Source of the DNA: CALAGJ01 sp964293305
GTDB lineage: Bacteria > Bacteroidota > Bacteroidia > Chitinophagales > Chitinophagaceae
Direction: 5' to 3'
Length of the DNA: 57,971 bases
Assembly (NCBI GenBank): GCA_964293305.1
Contig: CAXYYO010000021.1
Span: 1 to 57,971 of the forward strand
Of this stretch, positions 43,744 through 51,128 are shown piece by piece (the stretch's first letter is position 1; each line of letters opens with the position of its first letter). The notes under the pieces are model-generated. The model did not search any database and was not told the origin of the DNA. It saw nothing but the letters and a program-made list of their open reading frames with translations. Made by a program: the position numbers and the translations under genes.

Positions 43744-44304
43744 TTAATGGGTGTTGTTTACAATTTCTGCCAACTCTTTATCCGCTGTACCATACTTTCC
43801 ATATTCTATCATTCTACCCAACTCTTTTCCATTTTTCATAATAATGAATGTAGGTACATTTTTTACGTTAAACACTTCGTGTAGATTATAAAGTGTTTCC
43901 TTATTTTCATCTACACCTATTAAAGTTATTGAAGCATCTGGAAAGCCGGATTTATCAACCAATCGATAAAACTGAGGTAATAAATTTTGAGAATCTTCGC
44001 ACCATGTACCTACAAATATTACTACTTCAAAACTGTCTGCTTTTTCACGAAATGTTTTTACAGCAGATGGGTCTGCGCTACCAAATTGCATATTTTTTTT
44101 GAACCATTCAAAGGAAGTATCAAACTCTATATCTGCTCTGGATATTATGCCCTTTAAAACTTTTTGTTGGTGATAATAAGAAACCAAATAAGCTTTTGTA
44201 GCAGACGATTGCTCCACCGAAGATGCAGGCGGTAATTTTGTTTTGCATGCATTTAATAAAACAAATACAGCAAGGAATGATACTAATGATAAAATCTTGC
44301 TCAT
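43744..44304 (-). CDS. Thioredoxin-fold lipoprotein with a single-cysteine active site
   Basis: The ATG at 44304 is preferred over a TTG one codon upstream. The 186-residue protein starts with a lipoprotein signal (MSKILSLVSFLAVFVLLNAC, Cys20). The thioredoxin-like part has FVGTWCEDSQ, where the usual CxxC is CEDS, leaving one cysteine (Cys102). The cis-proline loop is VPTFI. That arrangement is typical of proteins that only bind, or act as monothiol reductants; full dithiol oxidoreductase activity is not expected. The last part (about 120-186) completes the fold. It lies 6 bases downstream of the outer-membrane protein gene on the same strand, so they are co-transcribed. Cell location is inferred as periplasmic-facing membrane. 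Confidence 0.8.
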   Translation of the reverse strand: MSKILSLVSFLAVFVLLNACKTKLPPASSVEQSSATKAYLVSYYHQQKVLKGIISRADIEFDTSFEWFKKNMQFGSADPSAVKTFREKADSFEVVIFVGTWCEDSQNLLPQFYRLVDKSGFPDASITLIGVDENKETLYNLHEVFNVKNVPTFIIMKNGKELGRMIEYGKYGTADKELAEIVNNTH

Positions 44305-44310
44305 CAAAAA

Positions 44311-45066
44311 TTAAAGACCACTAAGGGTAAGTCCAATACTAAGATTATTTAATGCAGGGCCGGCATTGGTTTCTAAAACATTCGTTAATGCATAGCTGCC
44401 GTGCAAGGAAATATTACCATAACCTACACGTGCAGTAGCACTAATTCTATTCCCGTTTATAAATCGTTTTGATGATTCCTTTATAATATACTTACTATCA
44501 TATACTGGATTTCCATTTACATCTAATAGATTTTTACCCTTTGTAAAAGATTTGAGTAGCGTTCCTGCTTTTAAGCCCAGCGCTAATTTTAAGCCCTTTC
44601 CAGTATTCTCAGGATCCTGCGCCCAGCGCAATTCTACCGGTACTTCCAAATAGATACTCGTTAATTTAAATTTATCAAACTTATTTGTGAGCGATACATT
44701 GGTAAAAGGCAATGCTGCACTATTTGCTTTAATATCTACATTAGTATTGGAAAAAAATATATTGCTACTACCAATGCCTGCACCAAAAGCTACACTCATA
44801 CGTGGATTATTTTTAAAGGGCTTGTCAAAAAGCGCATACATATTAAAGTGCCTGCTAAAGCCAGATGTGTTAATACTATCTGGAACATTGAGCCAGACAT
44901 CAGCACCGTATTGAATCATAAAATGGTCGCTTGCTCTATTGCTTAGGTCAATTTTACTCCAATCTTTTTTTGTAATAGTTGCTACTGACACGGCAGAATC
45001 CAACTGCTGTGCTTGCACTTGTACAATTGCTATAACGGCTATTAGAAAACCACAAATTTTTTTCAT
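44311..45066 (-). CDS. Outer-membrane beta-barrel protein (PorT/DUF6089-like)
   Basis: This 251-residue protein has a signal peptide (MKKICGFLIAVIAIVQVQAQ) and then alternating hydrophobic/polar strands, finishing with NLSIGLTLSGL. It resembles the small porin-family barrels common in Bacteroidota, which are typically eight-stranded. PorT itself is a candidate but cannot be assigned. It lies divergent from uppS (the two start codons are 109 bases apart). In several Bacteroidota a barrel protein precedes uppS and bamA on one strand; here the orientation is reversed. It is co-transcribed with the thioredoxin-like lipoprotein gene. Confidence 0.78.
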   Translation of the reverse strand: MKKICGFLIAVIAIVQVQAQQLDSAVSVATITKKDWSKIDLSNRASDHFMIQYGADVWLNVPDSINTSGFSRHFNMYALFDKPFKNNPRMSVAFGAGIGSSNIFFSNTNVDIKANSAALPFTNVSLTNKFDKFKLTSIYLEVPVELRWAQDPENTGKGLKLALGLKAGTLLKSFTKGKNLLDVNGNPVYDSKYIIKESSKRFINGNRISATARVGYGNISLHGSYALTNVLETNAGPALNNLSIGLTLSGL

Positions 45067-45151
45067 TATTAAGAATGATTTTTTTGAAAGTTGGCAAATT
45101 AAAGTAAATGATATGAAAGCAGGTTAATATTAACAGATGCTACTTAAAACA

Positions 45152-45159
45152 TATTTTTG
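45152..45159 (+). promoter_or_regulatory. -7 element upstream of uppS
   Basis: TATTTTTG matches TAnnTTTG and ends 15 bases before the uppS ATG (45175). No clear -33 motif lies upstream. Confidence 0.5.
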
Positions 45160-45174
45160 CTTAAATCATTTACA

Positions 45175-45930
45175 ATGGATACGCTATTACAGCAAATTGA
45201 CCACAGTCGTTTACCAAGACATATTGCAATCATAATGGATGGAAATGGGAGATGGGCAAAGGAAAAAGGGCAAGATAGGTTGTATGGCCATTTTCATGGT
45301 GTAGAAAGTGTGCGCAATATTTTAGAAGGCTGTGCTGAAATGGGCATCGAATATTTAACCTTGTATGCTTTTAGTACAGAAAATTGGGATCGCCCAAAGA
45401 ACGAGGTAGATGGTTTGATGGAATTATTGGTTGAAACCATTCGCAGAGAAGTAATAACACTCAATAAAAACAGTATTAAACTCCATGTTATTGGTGATAT
45501 GGAAATGCTTCCTGAGATGGCACGCAAAGAGATGGAAGAAGCACTGGCAGAAACTGCGAACAATACAAAATTTAACCTAATAATGGCCTTGAGCTATAGC
45601 AGCCGATGGGAATTAGTGCAAGCTGTAAAAGATATAGCAAGAGATGTAAAAGAAGGCATTATTGACCCTGCTGAAATATCTCAAGATACTGTACAAGCTT
45701 ATTTATCTACAAGCCAATTTCCTGACCCGGAGCTTATGATACGCACTAGTGGAGAGTATCGAATCAGCAATTTTTTATTGTATCAGTTGGCTTATGCTGA
45801 ATTATATTTTACAAATACACGTTGGCCAGATTTTAGAAAAAAACATCTATATGAAGCCATCATAGATTTTCAACAAAGAGAAAGACGATACGGAAAAACA
45901 GGAGATCAGGTAAAATCACTGCATCCATAA
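45175..45930 (+). CDS. uppS: Isoprenyl transferase (undecaprenyl diphosphate synthase)
   Basis: The ATG at 45175 (MDTLLQQIDHSRLPRHIAII) gives 251 residues; an in-frame TTG six codons earlier would overlap the promoter. The family motifs are MDGNGRWAKEKG (Asp22 catalytic), YAFSTENWDRP and MIRTSGEYRISNFLLYQLAYAEL. The enzyme builds cis-polyprenyl diphosphate, the lipid carrier of peptidoglycan and O-antigen synthesis. It is a soluble, membrane-associated enzyme. In this window it is not next to bamA, unlike in many relatives. A REP-like palindrome follows the gene. Confidence 0.96.
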   Translation: MDTLLQQIDHSRLPRHIAIIMDGNGRWAKEKGQDRLYGHFHGVESVRNILEGCAEMGIEYLTLYAFSTENWDRPKNEVDGLMELLVETIRREVITLNKNSIKLHVIGDMEMLPEMARKEMEEALAETANNTKFNLIMALSYSSRWELVQAVKDIARDVKEGIIDPAEISQDTVQAYLSTSQFPDPELMIRTSGEYRISNFLLYQLAYAELYFTNTRWPDFRKKHLYEAIIDFQQRERRYGKTGDQVKSLHP

Positions 45931-45955
45931 TCCAATATAAGTTTTAGGAAATAAT

Positions 45956-45978
45956 TTATCCCCTACGGGAAATGATTA
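45956..45978 (+). repeat. REP-like palindrome copy
   Basis: TTATCCCCTACGGGAAATGA, core CCC-TAC-GGG, the same family as 6034-6145. It lies 26 bases past the uppS stop and might act in 3' end formation or stability, but no T-run follows. Confidence 0.7.
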
Positions 45979-46036
45979 AATGGCTAATTAAAAAATATTT
46001 GTATTACAGAAAATATTCTTACATCAAAAGAAAAAT

Positions 46037-47311
46037 ATGTCCCTCATCATAAAATGTCCCAATTGTAGCTATGAATTTCCTTTGGATGAAGCACTAAGTG
46101 CAGAGCAGAAAGAGAATTATAACAAAGAGCTCAATGAAATGCGCCAAAAGATGAAAGAATTTATGGTGAGTAAAGAAAATGAATTCAAGGCAAAAGAAAC
46201 CGCACTAGAACAAGCTCTTGTGAAGCAAGAAGAGGGCCTTAGACAAACAATGGAAGCAGCCTATAAAAAACTGGAAAAAGAAAAAGAAGATACCATTCGA
46301 AAACAACTACTTGGCACTTATGAAAACCAATTAAAACTGCTACAACAAAATGCATCAGATAATGAGGAGAAATTAAAAATAGCAAGACAAAATGAATTAG
46401 AATATCTAAAAAAAGAACAAGCATTAAAATCAAAAGAAGCAGAGATCGAAATATTAATTGAAAAGCAATTGATAGCTGGACGAGAAAAAATGAAAATGCA
46501 ATTGCTACAAGAAGAGCAGGGGAAAAATGATTTGAGAGAACAACAATATACGCTACGAAAAAAAGAATTAGAAAAACAACTGGAAGACCAAAAAAAATTA
46601 GTAGATGAATTGAAGCGCAAATCTGAGCAAGGTAGTATGCAGTTGCAAGGGGAGGTGCAGGAATTAATCTTGGAGGAAATGCTTCGTCAAACATTCCCTT
46701 TTGATACAGTACAGGAAGTGGGCAAAGGGGTAAAAGGGGCAGATTGTATTCAAACAGTGCGCAACAATACAGGGCAGGATGCAGGCAGCATTATCTATGA
46801 AAGTAAGCGTACAAAAGAATTTACACATGAATGGATAGAAAAACTAAAGTCGGATATGCGTAGTCAAGGAGCAGATGCGGCAGTGATTGTATCTCAAGTT
46901 ATGCCCAAAGACATGGATCGATTTGGAGAGAAAAACGGAGTTTATATATGTTCCTTTACAGAGGTAAGAAGTGTTGCACTGTTGCTTCGAAATGCAATAC
47001 TAAAATTTGCAGAGCTTAAAAAAAGTCAGGAAAATAAAGGCGATAAAATGGTGATGTTGTATGATTACCTCATAGGATTAGAATTCAAAGAACAATGGAA
47101 TGCCATAAGGGAAGGTTTTTCGCAGATGAAACAAAGCATTCAAAGAGAGCGGGATGCAATGGAAAAACTTTGGAAGGCCAGAGAAAAACAATTGGAGAAA
47201 GTGCTGCTCAATGCCGCACATATCAAAGGGAGTATCGAAGGAATATCAGGAGCTGATACATTGAATTTGAGTTTAACGGATGAAGGAGACTACAATTATG
47301 TCGAAGAATAA
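46037..47311 (+). CDS. DUF2130 domain-containing coiled-coil protein
   Basis: This 424-residue protein has a short Cys-x-x-Cys (CPNCSYEF) at the N-terminus, a long charged coiled coil (about 25-215) and a C-terminal DUF2130 domain. Domain blocks are LQGEVQELILEEMLRQTFPFD, a following GADCIQTVRN, IYESKRTKEF, and EKNGVYICSFTEVRSVALLLR. DUF2130 shows some similarity to restriction-endonuclease-like folds (the block with I-Y-E-S-K is like a PD-(D/E)xK core), so a nuclease role has been suggested by such resemblance; that is my inference. No signal peptide. The next gene, an M90 peptidase, starts 13 bases later. Confidence 0.85.
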   Translation: MSLIIKCPNCSYEFPLDEALSAEQKENYNKELNEMRQKMKEFMVSKENEFKAKETALEQALVKQEEGLRQTMEAAYKKLEKEKEDTIRKQLLGTYENQLKLLQQNASDNEEKLKIARQNELEYLKKEQALKSKEAEIEILIEKQLIAGREKMKMQLLQEEQGKNDLREQQYTLRKKELEKQLEDQKKLVDELKRKSEQGSMQLQGEVQELILEEMLRQTFPFDTVQEVGKGVKGADCIQTVRNNTGQDAGSIIYESKRTKEFTHEWIEKLKSDMRSQGADAAVIVSQVMPKDMDRFGEKNGVYICSFTEVRSVALLLRNAILKFAELKKSQENKGDKMVMLYDYLIGLEFKEQWNAIREGFSQMKQSIQRERDAMEKLWKAREKQLEKVLLNAAHIKGSIEGISGADTLNLSLTDEGDYNYVEE

Positions 47312-47324
47312 ATTAACCCCATAG

Positions 47325-48179
47325 ATGGATTTTATTTCATTGCTTTTTCTTGTAGTAATTATTCTATTTATTTTTGCATCTGTAAGAAGGGAATACATTG
47401 ATTCAAAAGAACAAGTAGTAGAAGAAAAATCGCTACCAATATTAGAAAGTACTTCTGAATATCTAGTATATCCTGGCCATGCATTACAATTTTCTGATGA
47501 TTTCATCAATGATGTACTACTGAAGCATCATCCCTATTATTTTCATCTTGACCCAAAATTAAAGTTGATTTTTATTTTGCGTTTACAATACTTTCTCCAA
47601 CAAAAAGTCTTCATCATTCATGATACAAAAGGGTTTAAAGAAATGCCCATATTAGTAAGTGCTTCGGCAGTACAAATAACAATGGGGCTTAAATATTTCT
47701 CTCTACCTTGGTTTCAGTACATACAAATACACCCGGATGCTTATTTTGCAAAAGATAGCTTCAGATTGTTAGCAGGAAATGTAGAAGGAAATAGTATAAC
47801 AATAGCATGGAAATACTTGATGGAAGGATATACAAATAGTAATGATGGAAGTAATGTTGGATTACATGAAATGGCACATGCATTATATTACCAATTTATA
47901 CATGCGGATAAAGTTAAAAAGAAAAGATTTGTACAATGTTTTGATGCTATTGTAGCAGATGGTCTAGAAATATATTATGCGGGTAAGCAACCAGATGGCC
48001 TTTTTACTGAGGATGCCTATAAAAATCTACATGAAATATGGGCCGTTAGTATTGAATTATTTTTTGAAAAACCAAAAGATTTGTTACAACATTATCCAGA
48101 TTTATTTGATACCATTAGTGATTTGTTAAGACAGGATAGCAGACATGCATCATGGCCTGTATTGGTGGTAGTGGATTAA
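47325..48179 (+). CDS. M90-family (MtfA-like) zinc metallopeptidase
   Basis: This 284-residue protein has an N-terminal hydrophobic helix (ISLLFLVVIILFIFAS). The MtfA-type domain carries HEMAH at residues 181-185 (zinc ligands His181 and His185, catalytic Glu182), within GLHEMAHALYYQF. A downstream Glu for the third ligand is expected in the segment LHEIWAVSIELFFEKP. E. coli MtfA is cytosolic and binds the regulator Mlc; here the helix suggests membrane anchoring. The target protein is not known. It lies 13 bases after the DUF2130 gene, so they share a transcript. The next gene is 116 bases on. Confidence 0.85.
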   Translation: MDFISLLFLVVIILFIFASVRREYIDSKEQVVEEKSLPILESTSEYLVYPGHALQFSDDFINDVLLKHHPYYFHLDPKLKLIFILRLQYFLQQKVFIIHDTKGFKEMPILVSASAVQITMGLKYFSLPWFQYIQIHPDAYFAKDSFRLLAGNVEGNSITIAWKYLMEGYTNSNDGSNVGLHEMAHALYYQFIHADKVKKKRFVQCFDAIVADGLEIYYAGKQPDGLFTEDAYKNLHEIWAVSIELFFEKPKDLLQHYPDLFDTISDLLRQDSRHASWPVLVVVD

Positions 48180-48295
48180 AATTTTATCATAATAATTTTC
48201 ATTTTAATGGCTGCTATTCAAATCAGATACAGCCAGATTTGATTGCCAAATTTTTATTCGATACACTATTTAGGTAAACCAATTACCTTACGCCC

Positions 48296-49387
48296 ATGTT
48301 TGATGCAAGTGTTGATATAACTCCAATACAGCCTTCCAAAAAGAAGCCTATTTTTCAAGTTAAAGATGCATTAAGAAGATACCTCATTAAATATGGAAGA
48401 GAATTAAAATTACCTGCATCTTATAATGACCTTTTAAGATTTACCTATTCTATTCCACTTAAAAATAAAAAGGGTGAAGACACTGCTTGGGAAACGGTTA
48501 CTTATGATATGAGAGAATGGGAGTACTTGAGGGAAAGTTTAGTAAACATTTATGCCATATTGAAGACAGAAGGAGATATGCGGTTTGCCAATCATTTAGA
48601 TGTGGCAAGAATAGATTTTTGCGCCTTTGGCAATAGTCAGCCTTTTCGAATAAGGATAGTAAATAGAATAAATGATAATTATGATCATTACTATATAAAA
48701 CCTGCAGACACAAATCGTGTATATGGCCTTGAACTAGAACACCTTCTTTCACCAAATCGGATGATTTATGTAACCTGGCAAAATACCCTAGTTGAAGAGC
48801 ATATTCCCGGCATACCTGGTGATGATTTTATTCACCAATATTTAGATAAACCCGATACCAATATCATAAGATTAGCAAAAGAGTTTGTAAAATTTAATGA
48901 GCGCTGTTTTGTAAGATTATTGGGTGATATGCGCAGTTATAATTTTGTCATAAGTATTACACCAGACATAGAAGATTTTCAATATCGAATCCGTGCTATT
49001 GATTTTGATCAACAATGCTATGAAGGCAGAAAAAACTTATACCTTCCACAATATTTTAAAGACAATAATGCCTATGTAAACACTGTAATAAAATATTTAG
49101 ATCAGGATAGTATTGCACAATATCAAGCTGAAGAACGTACTATGATGGCACTGCGCTTAGCTGGAAGCAGGCACCGTATAAAAGAATTACTTGATATATT
49201 ATATACAGACGAAGTGTCAGTGCCAAATAAAATTAACCAATTAAAATCTGAGTTAGAATCATATCATCAATATCCTCTTTTTTCCCGATGTACCAGTATG
49301 GGGCAAGTGCTTCGTACCCAACTAAAGCAATCGCTTCATCGAAGCCTTACCATGATACCCGGCTTGAGAAATAAATATGATGACTAA
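48296..49387 (+). CDS. Unrecognised protein with kinase-like (aminoglycoside-phosphotransferase-fold) motifs
   Basis: I do not recognise a named family. In the 363-residue protein, VEEHIPGIPGDDF (166-178) looks like the hinge between kinase lobes. LLGDMRSYNFVI (Asp211, Asn216) resembles the HGDxxxxN catalytic loop, with Leu-Gly replacing the usual His-Gly. AIDFDQ (Asp236) resembles the metal-binding DFG-type loop. The spacings fit APH-type or protein-kinase-like folds. A canonical glycine-rich loop and lysine are not evident in the N-terminal 160 residues, so activity is uncertain. No signal peptide or membrane helix. It follows the DUF2130 and M90 genes at 116 bases on the same strand, and a functional link is possible but unproven. 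Confidence 0.55.
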   Translation: MFDASVDITPIQPSKKKPIFQVKDALRRYLIKYGRELKLPASYNDLLRFTYSIPLKNKKGEDTAWETVTYDMREWEYLRESLVNIYAILKTEGDMRFANHLDVARIDFCAFGNSQPFRIRIVNRINDNYDHYYIKPADTNRVYGLELEHLLSPNRMIYVTWQNTLVEEHIPGIPGDDFIHQYLDKPDTNIIRLAKEFVKFNERCFVRLLGDMRSYNFVISITPDIEDFQYRIRAIDFDQQCYEGRKNLYLPQYFKDNNAYVNTVIKYLDQDSIAQYQAEERTMMALRLAGSRHRIKELLDILYTDEVSVPNKINQLKSELESYHQYPLFSRCTSMGQVLRTQLKQSLHRSLTMIPGLRNKYDD

Positions 49388-49691
49388 GGCAATTTAAATT
49401 CAGACGATTCAATTAATTTTTTTACAATGCTGAAATGCTGCATGGCTATACATGTGAGCACAATTCTTCACTTTTAAATGGTTTATTATTGGTTCAGACA
49501 AAATTAACTTCAAGCACTTATAAATATTGCCTTTCCATTTTTCATCATAAATTCAATTGCATCATCTCGGTTAAATTTATATACAAACCTGAAACTCTTG
49601 AAAATGTATTTTGTTTTCTTGGTTATGATAAATGGAATAGTTGGGTATAAATTTTTTTAATCAAAATATTTTCTTCATATCTAAAACCAAT
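49388..49691. other. Intergenic stretch, nothing recognised
   Basis: These 304 bases between convergent genes contain a 71-codon open frame (49435-49650) with no recognisable motif, unusual composition and no supporting context. I see no terminator hairpin or other element. Confidence 0.5.
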
Positions 49692-50855
49692 TTAATCCAT
49701 CCCATCCAAAGCCTGTTGTAAATCATTGATTATATATTCAGCACTCTCCATGCCTACATAAAGTCTTATCATTCTATGTTCATCATTTTCATGATTAAAA
49801 TCTGCACGCTTTATACCTGCACATTTAGGAATTACCAGACTTTCATACCCACCCCAGCTTACAGCCATCAGTATATGCTTTAAATTATTACAGCATTTTT
49901 CTATCTGATCTACTGTTGATGCTTTTAACACAAAAGTTAGTAGCCCACATGCATTGCTCATTTGGGTAACTGCTAATTGATGCTGCGCAAAATCTTTATC
50001 AAATGGATAAATCACTTTATCAACGGAGGGATGATTTTTTAAAAATGCTACAACTTGAGTGGTTGTTTGTGCTATATGATGCAGCCTTACAGGCAAAGTC
50101 CGTAAGCCTCTAATCAGTAGCCATGCATTAAAGGGTTGAATACCACTCCCAATATTCATGTACTCACTGTTGAATATTTTTTGAATCATTTTACTGCTTC
50201 CACTAAGCACTCCTGCTATCACATCACTATGTCCACTAATATATTTTGTAGCACTTTGTAGCGAAAGATCAATACCAAGCTGTATTGGTTGTTGAAAAAT
50301 GGGTGTGCAATAGGAGTTGTCACAAATGGTAATAATATTTTTTGATTTTGCTAGTATAGCTACTGCTTTTAAATCTTGCAATTCATAAGTCCAACTATTG
50401 GGCGATTCCAAATAATATAAAACAGTATTAGACTTTGTTGCTTTTTCAAAATTTAAAATATCCGTTCCGTCTATATAGGTTGTTGATACATTGAAACGGG
50501 GAAGAATTTCGTTAAACATACGCTGTGCCCAGGTGTACACACCCTTTACACTTACGATATGATCGCCTGTTTTTATTTGACTCAGTACCGCGGCAAATAT
50601 GGCCGCCGCACCACTGTTAAAAGCCAATGCATCCTCAGCCCCATCTAAGGCGGCTATTTTTTTACAAAGTATATCTACTGTTGGATTTCTCCCACGGCTA
50701 TATAGCCAGGTACTGTATTCGTCTTCAAAACTTTTACGAAGTGCATCTACAGATTCAAAAGCAAAATTGCTGGTTTGGCTAATGGGTGGAGACACTGCCC
50801 TAAAATAATTGTCCCTTTCTTCACCCATCTCATTCAGTATATAGGATATATCCAT
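49692..50855 (-). CDS. Cys/Met-metabolism PLP-dependent enzyme (trans-sulfuration family)
   Basis: The 387-residue protein belongs to the cystathionine gamma-synthase/gamma-lyase/beta-lyase family. YSRGRNPT near residue 55 is the substrate/cofactor motif and SATKYISGHSDVIAG around residue 205 holds the PLP lysine. Asp in ITICDNSYCTP binds the pyridine nitrogen. Family members act in methionine synthesis, cysteine synthesis or sulfur release; the sequence does not tell which. Replacement of some typical lyase residues (for example, VSWGGYESL in place of SLGGxESL) is mild. The GEERDNYFRAVSPPISQTSNF start is normal. It is isolated on its strand, upstream of ompA's divergent region, which contains a REP-like copy. 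Confidence 0.9.
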   Translation of the reverse strand: MDISYILNEMGEERDNYFRAVSPPISQTSNFAFESVDALRKSFEDEYSTWLYSRGRNPTVDILCKKIAALDGAEDALAFNSGAAAIFAAVLSQIKTGDHIVSVKGVYTWAQRMFNEILPRFNVSTTYIDGTDILNFEKATKSNTVLYYLESPNSWTYELQDLKAVAILAKSKNIITICDNSYCTPIFQQPIQLGIDLSLQSATKYISGHSDVIAGVLSGSSKMIQKIFNSEYMNIGSGIQPFNAWLLIRGLRTLPVRLHHIAQTTTQVVAFLKNHPSVDKVIYPFDKDFAQHQLAVTQMSNACGLLTFVLKASTVDQIEKCCNNLKHILMAVSWGGYESLVIPKCAGIKRADFNHENDEHRMIRLYVGMESAEYIINDLQQALDGMD

Positions 50856-50926
50856 TGGTCAAAGAAAAGTATTGTAGATTACATTTTTACACAGCCATTC
50901 TAATTATTTAAAAGTTGGTAAATAAT

Positions 50927-50949
50927 TTTTACCCTTCGGGAAATGTATC
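50927..50949 (+). repeat. REP-like palindrome copy
   Basis: TTTTACCCTTCGGGAAATGT, identical over 19 bases to the copy at 34006. It lies in the divergent region between the PLP enzyme and ompA. Confidence 0.7.
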
Positions 50950-51084
50950 TACATCTTCTAACTGGCTTATGAAATATAAAAGTTATACGATAGATCAGCC
51001 TTAATCAAGATCCTAATAAATTCGACTAATTCGTAAAATTCTATAATAATTTAAACATATATAATAATATTTAATACCCTAAGC

Positions 51085-51092
51085 TATCTTTG
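51085..51092 (+). promoter_or_regulatory. -7 element upstream of ompA
   Basis: TATCTTTG, the same sequence as the atp operon element, matches TAnnTTTG. It ends 36 bases before the ATG at 51129. It also argues against any start codon further upstream. Confidence 0.6.
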
Positions 51093-51128
51093 GCCCGATT
51101 TTTACATACACACGAAAAAAAATTTAAT

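Noticed and set aside
46239..46694. 151-codon minus-strand frame inside the DUF2130 gene
   Set aside because: It lies antisense to a coiled-coil region whose biased codons produce long opposite-strand frames; the product is low-complexity and hydrophobic.
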